Of a stretch of DNA of 64,000 bases, positions 1 through 7,434 are shown piece by piece. Under the pieces are notes generated by a model. That model had not been told where the DNA came from. It saw only the letters and a list, made by a program, of their open reading frames with translations, and did no database searches. Location of the stretch: the NCBI RefSeq assembly GCF_965284335.1, contig NZ_OZ260076.1. The stretch is one strand, 5' to 3'. This DNA comes from Tabrizicola_A sp965284335. GTDB lineage: Bacteria > Pseudomonadota > Alphaproteobacteria > Rhodobacterales > Rhodobacteraceae. Numbering within the stretch: position 1 is the first letter of the stretch; the number at the start of each line of letters is the position of its first letter. A program made the translations under genes and the position numbers.

Positions 1-139
1 AGCATCGGCCCGCATGACCAACCGCCTGATTGAGGCCTCTGAGCGCGCCTATTGGACGCCGGATGCCGCCACATTGGCCGCCCTGCAAGGGGCTGCGGAT
101 GAGCTGGAAGACCGTCTGGAAGGGATTGCCGCCGAATGA
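1..139 (+). CDS. bchH: Magnesium chelatase subunit H, C-terminal end (partial)
   Basis: Only the last 45 codons are inside the window, open from base 2 to a TGA at 137-139. The tail reads NRLIEASERAYWTPDA followed by a helical segment ending DELEDRLEGIAAE, which is the usual C-terminus of the large porphyrin-binding subunit that inserts Mg into protoporphyrin IX with BchI and BchD. Its position directly before bchL and bchM matches the bchFNBHLM order of purple bacteria. The rest of the gene lies to the left of the window. Confidence 0.88.
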   Translation, partial: ASARMTNRLIEASERAYWTPDAATLAALQGAADELEDRLEGIAAE

Positions 140-176
140 GCCTGATCCTGACCCGCTATCGCTGCCCTGCCGTCGG

Positions 177-211
177 AGCCTCCGGCGGGAGTATTTTTGC
201 CAAGAGGAAAG
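177..211 (+). repeat. Dispersed intergenic motif, copy 1 (GGCGGGAGTATTTTTGCCAAGAGGAAAG type)
   Basis: Between bchH and bchL lies a C/G-rich inverted segment (CCTCCGGCGGGAG) followed by GTATTT and then CCAAGAGGAAAG. Related sequences occur at 32496-32515 (plus) and 55661-55690 (minus). The 3' part also supplies the purine-rich ribosome-binding site of bchL. I recall similar sequences between genes in other Rhodobacteraceae but know no assigned function. Confidence 0.5.
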
Positions 212-221
212 GGGCACAAGC

Positions 222-1121
222 ATGAGCCTGGACAACATTCCGAACCTGAGAGGTCTGGATGGGGACGGATCGGTGCAGGTGCATCTGGATCCCGAAACCC
301 GCATCGAGGGGGCCAAGGTGTTTTCGGTCTATGGCAAGGGGGGGATTGGCAAATCGACCACCTCGTCGAACCTGTCGGCGGCCTTTTCGATGATGGGCAA
401 GCGGGTGTTGCAGATTGGCTGTGACCCCAAGCATGACAGCACCTTTACCCTGACGGGGCGGTTGCAGCCGACGGTGATCGACATTCTGAAGGAGGTGGAT
501 TTCCACCCCGAGGAATTGCGCCCCGAGGATTATGTGGCGACCGGTTTCAACGGCGTGAAATGCGTCGAGGCGGGGGGGCCGCCTGCGGGCACCGGCTGTG
601 GCGGCTATGTGGTGGGCCAGACGGTGAAGCTCTTGAAGCAGCATCACCTCTTGGAAGACACCGATGTGGTGATCTTTGACGTCTTGGGCGATGTGGTCTG
701 CGGTGGCTTTGCCGCCCCCCTGCAGCATGCCGACCGCGCGGTGATTGTCACGGCAAATGACTTTGACAGCATCTATGCGATGAACCGCATCATCGCCGCG
801 GTGCAGGCGAAATCGGGCAATTACAAGGTGCAATTGGCCGGATGCGTCGCCAACCGCTCGCGCGAGACCGATGAGGTGGACCGCTATTGCGCGCGGGTGG
901 GCTTCAACCGTTTGGCCCATATGCCTGACATTGATGCCATCCGCCGCTCGCGTCTGAAGAAAAAGACATTGTTCGAGATGGACGATGCCGAAGACGTGGT
1001 CATGGCGCGGGCCGAATACATGAAACTGGCCGATACGCTGTGGCGTTCAGTGCAGGCACCGGGATCGACCCCGGCGCCGCTGCCCGACCGCGATATCTTT
1101 GAACTTCTGGGGTTTGACTGA
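222..1121 (+). CDS. bchL: Light-independent protochlorophyllide reductase iron protein BchL
   Basis: This 299-residue protein is the ATP-dependent reductase component of the dark-operative protochlorophyllide reductase and passes electrons to BchN-BchB. It resembles NifH: a P-loop YGKGGIGKSTT near residues 37-47, the switch motif GCDPKHDST, and two cysteines (C126 in GTGCGG, C160 in DVVCGG) that should hold the dimer-bridging 4Fe-4S cluster. The start is the ATG at 222, preceded by AGGAAAGGGG. An in-frame upstream ATG at 30 would run through bchH and is rejected. bchM follows after two bases. Confidence 0.96.
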   Translation: MSLDNIPNLRGLDGDGSVQVHLDPETRIEGAKVFSVYGKGGIGKSTTSSNLSAAFSMMGKRVLQIGCDPKHDSTFTLTGRLQPTVIDILKEVDFHPEELRPEDYVATGFNGVKCVEAGGPPAGTGCGGYVVGQTVKLLKQHHLLEDTDVVIFDVLGDVVCGGFAAPLQHADRAVIVTANDFDSIYAMNRIIAAVQAKSGNYKVQLAGCVANRSRETDEVDRYCARVGFNRLAHMPDIDAIRRSRLKKKTLFEMDDAEDVVMARAEYMKLADTLWRSVQAPGSTPAPLPDRDIFELLGFD

Positions 1122-1123
1122 CC

Positions 1124-1792
1124 ATGGCCGACTATTCCGCCACACGCGACCGGGTTGAGCAATATTTCGACCGTTCCGCCACCAAGGTGTGGGAGCGGCT
1201 GACCTCGGATGCGCCGGTGAGCCGGATCCGCCAGACCGTGCGCGAGGGGCGTGACCGGATGCGTGCCGTCATGCTGGGCCGTTTGCCGGCCGACCTGCGC
1301 GGGGCGCGCATTTTGGATGCGGGCTGTGGTGCGGGGCAGATGACGGCGGAACTGGCCGCGCGCGGCGCCGATGTGACGGCGGTGGATATCTCGCCTGCGC
1401 TGGTGGAGATTGCCCGTTCGCGTTTGCCGCAAGAACACAGCCACCGCGTGACCTTTGCCGCAGGTGATATGACGGCGGCCCATCATGGCAGCTTTGACTA
1501 TGTCTTGGCGATGGACAGCCTGATTTACTACGGGCCTGCCGATATTGCCGCGTCTTTGGATCGGCTGGGGGCGCGCACCGCTCAGGCCGTGGTCTTTACC
1601 GTGGCACCCAAGACCCCGTTCCTGATGGCATTTTGGACCTTGGGCAAGGCGTTTCCGCGTGCGGATCGCAGCCCCACCATGGTGCCTCATGCTTTTGACA
1701 CCCTGCACAAGGCCACCGGCGGGCGGCTTGCCCAGATCGAGCGGGTCTCGCGCGGGTTTTATATTTCCGAATGTCTGGAGTATCGCCCGTGA
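1124..1792 (+). CDS. bchM: Magnesium-protoporphyrin IX methyltransferase BchM
   Basis: This 222-residue SAM-dependent enzyme esterifies the C13 propionate of Mg-protoporphyrin IX, the step between Mg chelatase and the cyclase. The class I methyltransferase motif ILDAGCGAGQMTAELAARG lies near residues 63-81, followed by an acidic VDIS at the end of strand 2. The N-terminus (YSATRDRVEQYFDRSA) is typical of BchM. It starts two bases after bchL and its stop overlaps the GTG of lhaA, so the set is probably co-transcribed and translationally coupled. Confidence 0.95.
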   Translation: MADYSATRDRVEQYFDRSATKVWERLTSDAPVSRIRQTVREGRDRMRAVMLGRLPADLRGARILDAGCGAGQMTAELAARGADVTAVDISPALVEIARSRLPQEHSHRVTFAAGDMTAAHHGSFDYVLAMDSLIYYGPADIAASLDRLGARTAQAVVFTVAPKTPFLMAFWTLGKAFPRADRSPTMVPHAFDTLHKATGGRLAQIERVSRGFYISECLEYRP

Positions 1793-3225
1793 TCTTGCGG
1801 AAGAAACATATCCAGCAATTGGGCAGCGCCTGGCTGCCCTTTGCCGATGCCGCCTCTGAGGGGCTGCCTTTGGCGCAATTGCTGCGGCTGGGATTGTTTC
1901 AGGTGTCGGTCGGCATGGCGTCGGTGTTGCTTTTGGGCACGCTGAACCGGGTGATGATTGTGGAACTGTCGGTGCCTGCGCTGATCGTGGCGCTGATGAT
2001 CGCGCTGCCGGTGCTGTCGGCCCCGTTCCGCGCGCTGTTGGGGTTCCGGTCGGACACCCATCGCAGCGCGATTGGCTGGAAGCGTATTCCCTATCTGTGG
2101 TTTGGCAGCCTGTGGCAGATGGGGGGTCTTGCGATCATGCCCTTTGCGCTGATCGTCTTGGGCGGTGATCAGATCATTGGCCCGACATGGGCGGGTGAGG
2201 TGCTGGCCGCACTTGCCTTTGTGATGGCGGGTTTGGGCGTGCATATGACCCAAACTGCGGGCCTTGCCTTGGCCTCGGACCGCGCCACCGATGAGACGCG
2301 GCCGCGTGTTGTGGCGCTGCTTTATGTCATGTTCCTGATCGGCATGGCGATTTCGGCGGTGATCGTGGGCGCGCTGTTGCAAGATTTCTCGGACCTGCGG
2401 CTGATCCGTGTGGTGCAGGGCTGTGCTTTGGCCACTTTGGTGCTGAACCTGATTGCGCTTTGGAAGCAGGAAAAGGTTCGCCCGATGAGCGACGCCGAAC
2501 GCGCCGAGCCGCGTCCGCGCTTTGGCGATGCTTGGGCCGATCTGATGGCGGGTGGCACGGCGGGGCGGCTGTTGGCCGTGGTGGCGGTTGGGGCCTTTGG
2601 CTTTAACATGCAAGACGTGCTGCTTGAGCCATATGGCGGCGAGATTTTGGGGCTTTCGGTTTCGGCCACCACGCTGTTGACCGCGGTTTACGCCGGCGGG
2701 GCGCTTTTGGGCTTTGGTCTGGCCGCGCGCTGGCTGGGCCGGGGAACCGATCCTTACCGCATGGCCGGGCGCGGCATCTTGATTGGCATCGGCGCCTTTG
2801 CCGCCGTGATCTTTGCGGGACCGTTGAATTCGGCCTTGGTGTTCTTTGGCGGCGCGATGTGCATTGGGCTCGGTGGCGGGCTGTTTTCTGTCGCCACGCT
2901 GACGGCTGCCATGGCCATGCCCACGGGCGGACGCGCCGGGCGTGGTCTGGCGCTGGGGGCTTGGGGTGCGGCGCAGGCCACGGCGGCGGGCCTGTCCATC
3001 GCCTTTGGGGGCGCCATTCGTGACGGGATCACCGCGCTGGCCACGGGCGGACATTTGGGGGCGGCCTTCGACACCCCCGCAATCGGCTATACCTTTGTTT
3101 ACCATACGGAAATCGGGCTTCTCTTTATCACGCTTATCCTACTTGGCCCGCTGGTCCGCACCAGACTTTTGACTGATCAACCCAAAACCACAGGAAAACT
3201 CGGGCTTCCCGATTTTCCGACCTGA
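1789..3225 (+). CDS. lhaA: LhaA, LH1 antenna assembly protein (PucC-family transporter fold)
   Basis: A 478-residue membrane protein of the BCD/PucC major-facilitator family with about 12 hydrophobic segments. LhaA helps insert or assemble the LH1 antenna, perhaps by delivering bacteriochlorophyll. The family segment RALLGFRSDTHRSAIGWKR follows the second transmembrane helix. I choose the GTG at 1789, which overlaps the bchM stop as GTGA and gives the N-terminus MILRKKHIQQLG; an ATG at 1771 would lie inside bchM. The bchM-lhaA-puhA order is conserved among purple bacteria. Confidence 0.93.
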   Translation: MILRKKHIQQLGSAWLPFADAASEGLPLAQLLRLGLFQVSVGMASVLLLGTLNRVMIVELSVPALIVALMIALPVLSAPFRALLGFRSDTHRSAIGWKRIPYLWFGSLWQMGGLAIMPFALIVLGGDQIIGPTWAGEVLAALAFVMAGLGVHMTQTAGLALASDRATDETRPRVVALLYVMFLIGMAISAVIVGALLQDFSDLRLIRVVQGCALATLVLNLIALWKQEKVRPMSDAERAEPRPRFGDAWADLMAGGTAGRLLAVVAVGAFGFNMQDVLLEPYGGEILGLSVSATTLLTAVYAGGALLGFGLAARWLGRGTDPYRMAGRGILIGIGAFAAVIFAGPLNSALVFFGGAMCIGLGGGLFSVATLTAAMAMPTGGRAGRGLALGAWGAAQATAAGLSIAFGGAIRDGITALATGGHLGAAFDTPAIGYTFVYHTEIGLLFITLILLGPLVRTRLLTDQPKTTGKLGLPDFPT

Positions 3226-3241
3226 CCCTGGAGGGACACCC

Positions 3242-4000
3242 ATGTTGGGCACTGAATTCTTTGGAAACTTCGATCTGGCCTCGTTGTCGATCTGGCTCTT
3301 TTGGGGCTTTTTCGCGCTGTTGGTCTATTACCTGCAAACCGAGAACATGCGCGAAGGCTACCCGCTGGAGCTGGAAGACGGCAAAGTGGCGCCGAACCAA
3401 GGCCCCTTCCCGTTGCCGTCGCCCAAGACCTTCCTCTTGCCCCATGGCCGCGGTTCGGTGACCGTGCCAAACGGCGAGCGTGAAGCGCGCGAGGTGGCCT
3501 TGGGCCGCACCGCCGTGTCGGAAGGCTTTCCCCATGCGCCTTTGGGCGATCCGATGAAGGACGGCGTTGGCCCAGCCTCGTGGGCGCCGCGCCGCGATAT
3601 TCCGGAACTGGATGGCCATGGCCATAACAAGATCGTGCCGATGGCTTCGGCTCCGGCCTTTGCCGTCTCGGCTGGACGTGACCCGCGCGGTCTGCCGGTG
3701 CAGGCGGGCGATCTGGAAGTGGTGGGCCGCATTTCGGATATGTGGGTCGACGCGCCGGAACAATTGGTGCGCTATCTGGAAATCACGCTGAATTCGGGTT
3801 CGAAAAAGCTGGTTCCGATGCCGATGGTCAAGGTTCAGGCCGACCGCGTGCGCATCAACTCGCTGTCGTCTGATCTGTTCGAAGGCGTGCCAGCGACCAA
3901 ATCGCAGACCGAAGTGACGCTGCTCGAAGAAGAAAAGATCAGCGCCTATTACGCGGGCGGCACCCTTTATGCCGCTGACAAGCGCAAGCGCGGTTTCTGA
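3242..4000 (+). CDS. puhA: Photosynthetic reaction centre H subunit
   Basis: This 252-residue protein caps the cytoplasmic face of the L-M heterodimer and guides protons to the QB quinone. It has one N-terminal transmembrane helix (LSIWLFWGFFALLVYYLQTE) followed by the family sequence NMREGYPLE and a soluble beta-rich domain. The length is close to the usual 250-260 residues. A strong ribosome-binding site (GGAGGG) lies 7 bases before the ATG. It is followed by its assembly genes puhB and puhC. Confidence 0.97.
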   Translation: MLGTEFFGNFDLASLSIWLFWGFFALLVYYLQTENMREGYPLELEDGKVAPNQGPFPLPSPKTFLLPHGRGSVTVPNGEREAREVALGRTAVSEGFPHAPLGDPMKDGVGPASWAPRRDIPELDGHGHNKIVPMASAPAFAVSAGRDPRGLPVQAGDLEVVGRISDMWVDAPEQLVRYLEITLNSGSKKLVPMPMVKVQADRVRINSLSSDLFEGVPATKSQTEVTLLEEEKISAYYAGGTLYAADKRKRGF

Positions 4001-4024
4001 TCCAAACGAAGAAAGGGGGCGACC

Positions 4025-4666
4025 ATGTCCAACCATGACCACGACGATTTCGCTGTTGAGCCGGTTCCGGGCCTGCCCGCCGAGCCGCCCAAAGGCGAGG
4101 TGCTTTTGTGGCAAGGCCGCCCCCAAGCCTTTGCGCTGGCGCGCGAGGCGATGAAGATCAACTGGATTGCCGGGTATTTCGTGGCACTTGCCATCTGGCG
4201 CGGCTGGGCAATGGGGGGGGGCGTGCTGTCCACCAGCTTTGCCGTGATGCTGCCCTATCTGGCCATTGGCGCGGTGACCTGCGGCATTCTTTACAGCATT
4301 GCCGTGGTGCAGGCCCGCACCACCGTTTACACCATCACCACCGCCCGTGTGGCGATGCGGATCGGGGCAGCGCTGACTGTGACGCTGAACCTGCCCTTCC
4401 GCCAGATCGGCGCGGCCAATCTGGCGCTGAAATCCAACGGAACCGGGACGATTGCTCTGCAAACGCTGGGGGATACCCGGATTTCCTATCTTGTCTGCTG
4501 GCCTCATGTGCGGCCTTGGCATTTCAACCGCACCCAGCCTGCGCTGCGCGCCATTCCCGATGCCGCCGCAGTTGCCAAGCTTTTGGCCGATGCCGCCGAA
4601 ACCCGGCTGAGCCAGCCCGAAGTCACCAACACCACCGCCCCGGCCCATGCCGTGGCCGCTGAATAA
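4025..4666 (+). CDS. puhB: Photosynthetic complex assembly protein PuhB
   Basis: A 213-residue membrane protein needed for efficient reaction-centre assembly. The N-terminal segment GEVLLWQGRPQAFALAREAM and the later VYTITTARVAMR are typical of the PH-like (bPH2) domain of PuhB. Three hydrophobic stretches span roughly residues 45-100. It lies 24 bases after puhA with a GAAAGGGGG ribosome-binding site, and puhC follows after 12 bases, so the three are one operon. Confidence 0.93.
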   Translation: MSNHDHDDFAVEPVPGLPAEPPKGEVLLWQGRPQAFALAREAMKINWIAGYFVALAIWRGWAMGGGVLSTSFAVMLPYLAIGAVTCGILYSIAVVQARTTVYTITTARVAMRIGAALTVTLNLPFRQIGAANLALKSNGTGTIALQTLGDTRISYLVCWPHVRPWHFNRTQPALRAIPDAAAVAKLLADAAETRLSQPEVTNTTAPAHAVAAE

Positions 4667-4678
4667 GGAGGCGCACCC

Positions 4679-5131
4679 ATGCAAGCCACGCGCAACCGCC
4701 CCGCTGACACAAAGGACATGATCCCAAAGCCCTTGCTTTTGGCGATGCTGGCCTTGGTGCTGGCGACATTGGCTCTGGCCAGCTTTTCCGCCCTGACCGG
4801 GCGCGAAAAGGCCGGAACACCCGCGCCGGCCGCCATTGTGGCCGAACGCACGATCTATCTTGTGGGCGGGGGCGCGCAGGCCGTCACCGTTCTGGACGAA
4901 AACCGCGCCCTGCTGATGGACATGCCGCATGGCGGTTTCATCACCGTTATTCAAAACGGGTTGCAGCGCGCACGCCTGACAGCCCGCGTCGATCAGTCAT
5001 TGCCGGTGCGTATTGTGGAATACGCCAATGGCCGGCTGACCGTCGTTGATGACCACACCGGATGGAGCGCGGAACTGGGCGCATTCGGATCAGACAATAA
5101 GGCCGCATTCGAACGGCTCATGTCGCAGTGA
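4679..5131 (+). CDS. puhC: Photosynthetic complex assembly protein PuhC
   Basis: A 150-residue protein with one N-terminal transmembrane helix (residues about 17-40) and a periplasmic domain. PuhC family proteins help organise the LH1-RC core. Segments GFITVIQNGLQRAR and the ending GSDNKAAFERLM fit the family. The AAGGAGG ribosome-binding site just before the ATG overlaps the end of puhB, suggesting coupled translation. Identification rests on these segments and on its place after puhB. Confidence 0.9.
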   Translation: MQATRNRPADTKDMIPKPLLLAMLALVLATLALASFSALTGREKAGTPAPAAIVAERTIYLVGGGAQAVTVLDENRALLMDMPHGGFITVIQNGLQRARLTARVDQSLPVRIVEYANGRLTVVDDHTGWSAELGAFGSDNKAAFERLMSQ

Positions 5132-5154
5132 CACATAATTAAGGGAACCAAATC

Positions 5155-5451
5155 ATGGGACTATTTACCAAATCTGCTGAAGAGGTGCCCTGCACCGTCG
5201 AGGTCAGTCACCGTTTCGAAAGCCTGCACGCCCACGTTCGTTTCAACAATGGTGCCGTGGTTTACCCCGGCGATGAGGTTTTGGTGCATGGCGCGCCGAT
5301 CATGGCCGCCTATGGCGAGCTGATCGTCGAGGACCGTCAGGCCACCATCACCCGCGCCAGCCTGATCGAACGTCTGTGGACCCGCGCCACTGGCGATTTT
5401 GGGTTCATGGAGCTGTGCGAATTCTCCTTCTCGGAAGAGGTGACGCTATGA
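5155..5451 (+). CDS. Small conserved PGC protein between puhC and acsF, function unknown
   Basis: A 98-residue soluble protein without a signal peptide or membrane helix. It starts MGLFTKSAEEVPCTVEV, has a beta-rich middle (GAVVYPGDEVLVHGAPI) and an acidic C-terminus. A protein of this size sits at this place in other Rhodobacter-type clusters, usually annotated as hypothetical. Its stop codon overlaps the acsF start as ATGA, so it is translated together with the cyclase. That tight link suggests, but does not prove, a role in cyclase function or complex assembly. Confidence 0.8.
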   Translation: MGLFTKSAEEVPCTVEVSHRFESLHAHVRFNNGAVVYPGDEVLVHGAPIMAAYGELIVEDRQATITRASLIERLWTRATGDFGFMELCEFSFSEEVTL

Positions 5452-6548
5452 ACGCGCAAAACCCCGACATGACCGCCGACACCGCCTTGGTGCCGGAAAT
5501 CGACAGCACCGCCACCACCGCGATGGCGACCGAAACCACCATGCTGAACCCGCGGTTCTACACCACCGATTTTGACGAGATGGACCGACTGGATGTCTCC
5601 TCGATCCGGCCCGAATGGGACAAGCTGATCGCGCAGATGAAATCCGACCCCAACAAGGGCCATTTCAAGAAAAACGCCGATTGGGACCAGATCGACTGGG
5701 CCGGGATGGACCCCAAGCTGCGGGTGGAGTTCATCGACTTTCTGGTGTCGTCCTGCACCGCCGAGTTTTCGGGCTGCGTGCTTTACAAGGAAATGAAGCG
5801 GCGCGGCAATAACCCCGACATTTGCGAGCTATTCAACTATATGGCCCGCGATGAGGCGCGGCACGCCGGTTTCATCAATGACGCGCTGCGCGAGGCGGGC
5901 GTTGCGGTGAACCTTGGCTTTCTGACCAAGGCCAAGAAATACACCTATTTCCGGCCAAAGTTCATCTATTACGCCACCTATCTGTCTGAAAAGATTGGAT
6001 ATGCGCGTTACATCACCATTTATCGCCATTTGGAGGCGAACCCTGATCAGCGTTTCCACCCGATCTTCAAGTGGTTCAAGGAATGGTGCAATGACGAGTT
6101 CAGCCATGGCGAGGCTTTTGCGCTGATCATGCGCACCGATCCCGCCCTGACCAACAGCTTTGTCAACAAGCTGTGGATCCGGTTTTTCCTGACCGCCGTC
6201 TATTCCACCATGTTCGTGCGCGACCATGCCCGGCCCGAGTTCCACAAGGCGCTTGGCGTTGACATCGAATGGTATGACCAAGAGGTGTTCCGCAAGACCT
6301 CGACCATCGCGCGGCAGATCTTCCCGATCGAGGTGGACATTGACCACCCGCGTTGGCTGCCAAACCTGCGCCGGATGCGCGACGCTTTTGGCCAGATGGA
6401 CGCGGGCAAGCACAAGGGCGGGCTCGGCGGCTGGATCAGCCACAAGCTGGGCGCGGTCAAGGCGCTGTCTGCCTTTGTCGCGCTTTACACCATCCCGGTG
6501 ATCAAACGTGAGCCGCCCAAAGACGTGCGGCTGGAGCCGATCTATTGA
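5448..6548 (+). CDS. acsF: Mg-protoporphyrin IX monomethyl ester (oxidative) cyclase AcsF
   Basis: A 366-residue diiron protein that uses O2 to form ring E of bacteriochlorophyll, giving protochlorophyllide. Ferritin-like iron-binding motifs are seen as DEARHAGF and DEFSHGEAF, both E-x-x-H, with further glutamates in SCTAEFSG. The ATG at 5448 overlaps the preceding stop; an in-frame ATG at 5376 lies inside the upstream gene and is rejected. The anaerobic cyclase BchE is not in this window, so pigment synthesis here at least can use oxygen. Confidence 0.96.
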   Translation: MNAQNPDMTADTALVPEIDSTATTAMATETTMLNPRFYTTDFDEMDRLDVSSIRPEWDKLIAQMKSDPNKGHFKKNADWDQIDWAGMDPKLRVEFIDFLVSSCTAEFSGCVLYKEMKRRGNNPDICELFNYMARDEARHAGFINDALREAGVAVNLGFLTKAKKYTYFRPKFIYYATYLSEKIGYARYITIYRHLEANPDQRFHPIFKWFKEWCNDEFSHGEAFALIMRTDPALTNSFVNKLWIRFFLTAVYSTMFVRDHARPEFHKALGVDIEWYDQEVFRKTSTIARQIFPIEVDIDHPRWLPNLRRMRDAFGQMDAGKHKGGLGGWISHKLGAVKALSAFVALYTIPVIKREPPKDVRLEPIY

Positions 6549-6573
6549 CCGTCACCCCCCATGGGGCCGTGGT

Positions 6574-6595
6574 GCCGGGGCGGTTTCGCCCCGGC
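6574..6595 (+). other. Intercistronic RNA hairpin between acsF and puhE
   Basis: GCCGGGGCG and CGCCCCGGC form a perfect 9-bp G/C-only stem around a GTTT loop. No T-run follows on either strand, so it is unlikely to be a rho-independent terminator. It may stabilise the upstream acsF part of the mRNA or lower expression of puhE and hemA. Confidence 0.6.
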
Positions 6596-6624
6596 CAAAC
6601 GCCTGATGACCGGGCGGTGTCACC

Positions 6625-7434
6625 ATGACCGAAAGCCCGTGGATCGCCGCCCTTCTGACCCTGTTCGTCTGGTGGTTTTCCACCGGCATCATCCTGTGGC
6701 GCGTGCGGGTGGCCGATAATGGCCAGCCCTCGGACCATATGAATTCGGTGGTGATCGGTTTGCCTTTGGTCGTTTTGGGCTGCGCTGCGGCCTATGCCTC
6801 TTTGCCCGATTTGTCGGTGCAGGGGATTTATATGGCCTTTTTCGCAGCCCTCGCCCTGTGGGGCTGGATCGAGCTGGCCTTTTTGTCCGGCGTCATCACT
6901 GGCCCCAATCGCAGCCCTTGCCCGCCCTTTACCAGCACGCTTGCCCGGTTTTGGCGCGCGGTTGGCACTGTGGCTTGGCATGAATTGGCGCTGGCGATCA
7001 CGTTGGTGGCTTTGGGCCTTCTGAGCATGGGGGCGGAAAACCCCTTTGCCTTTGGCACCTTCGCTATTTTGTTCTTTGCCCGTATCTCGGCCAAGCTGAA
7101 CCTGTTTCTTGGCGTGCCGCGGATCAATATCCAGTTCCTGCCCCGCCCGCTTGGGCATCTGGCCAGCCATTTTCGCATGGGTCGGATTACGGCATTCTTT
7201 CCCCTTTCGGTGTCGGCCCTGACCGTCGCCTCGGCCCTGCTGCTGGAGCGTGCGATCAACGTGGACACCCCCGGCATGTCGGTGGGCTATGCCCTTTTGA
7301 CCTGCCTTTGCCTGCTGGCCTTGCTGGAGCACTGGTTCATGGTGCTGCCGCTGCCAGATGAAAAACTGTGGCGTTGGATGATGCCCGCAGCCAAACCTCA
7401 AAAAGACCGGATCGAGGACGCCAATGGACTTTGA
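6625..7434 (+). CDS. puhE: PuhE, DUF3623 membrane protein of the photosynthesis cluster
   Basis: A 269-residue integral membrane protein with about seven hydrophobic helices. The opening WIAALLTLFVWWFSTGIIL and the later FARISAKLNLFLGVPRIN are family hallmarks. In R. capsulatus, puhE mutants have altered LH1-RC levels, so it is taken as a modulator of complex or pigment assembly. Its end overlaps the start of hemA by 11 bases, tying ALA production to this operon. Confidence 0.9.
   Translation: MTESPWIAALLTLFVWWFSTGIILWRVRVADNGQPSDHMNSVVIGLPLVVLGCAAAYASLPDLSVQGIYMAFFAALALWGWIELAFLSGVITGPNRSPCPPFTSTLARFWRAVGTVAWHELALAITLVALGLLSMGAENPFAFGTFAILFFARISAKLNLFLGVPRINIQFLPRPLGHLASHFRMGRITAFFPLSVSALTVASALLLERAINVDTPGMSVGYALLTCLCLLALLEHWFMVLPLPDEKLWRWMMPAAKPQKDRIEDANGL

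Noticed and set aside
30..221. Longer bchL starting at ATG 30
   Set aside because: It would overlap the bchH C-terminus; the family N-terminus and a good ribosome-binding site fit the ATG at 222.
1759..3105. Long minus-strand ORF opposite lhaA
   Set aside because: Highly basic, Gln/His/Arg-rich translation typical of a high-GC antisense shadow; lhaA on the plus strand explains the region.
3134..4954. 606-codon minus-strand ORF opposite puhA and puhB
   Set aside because: Antisense shadow with no domain; real genes on the other strand.
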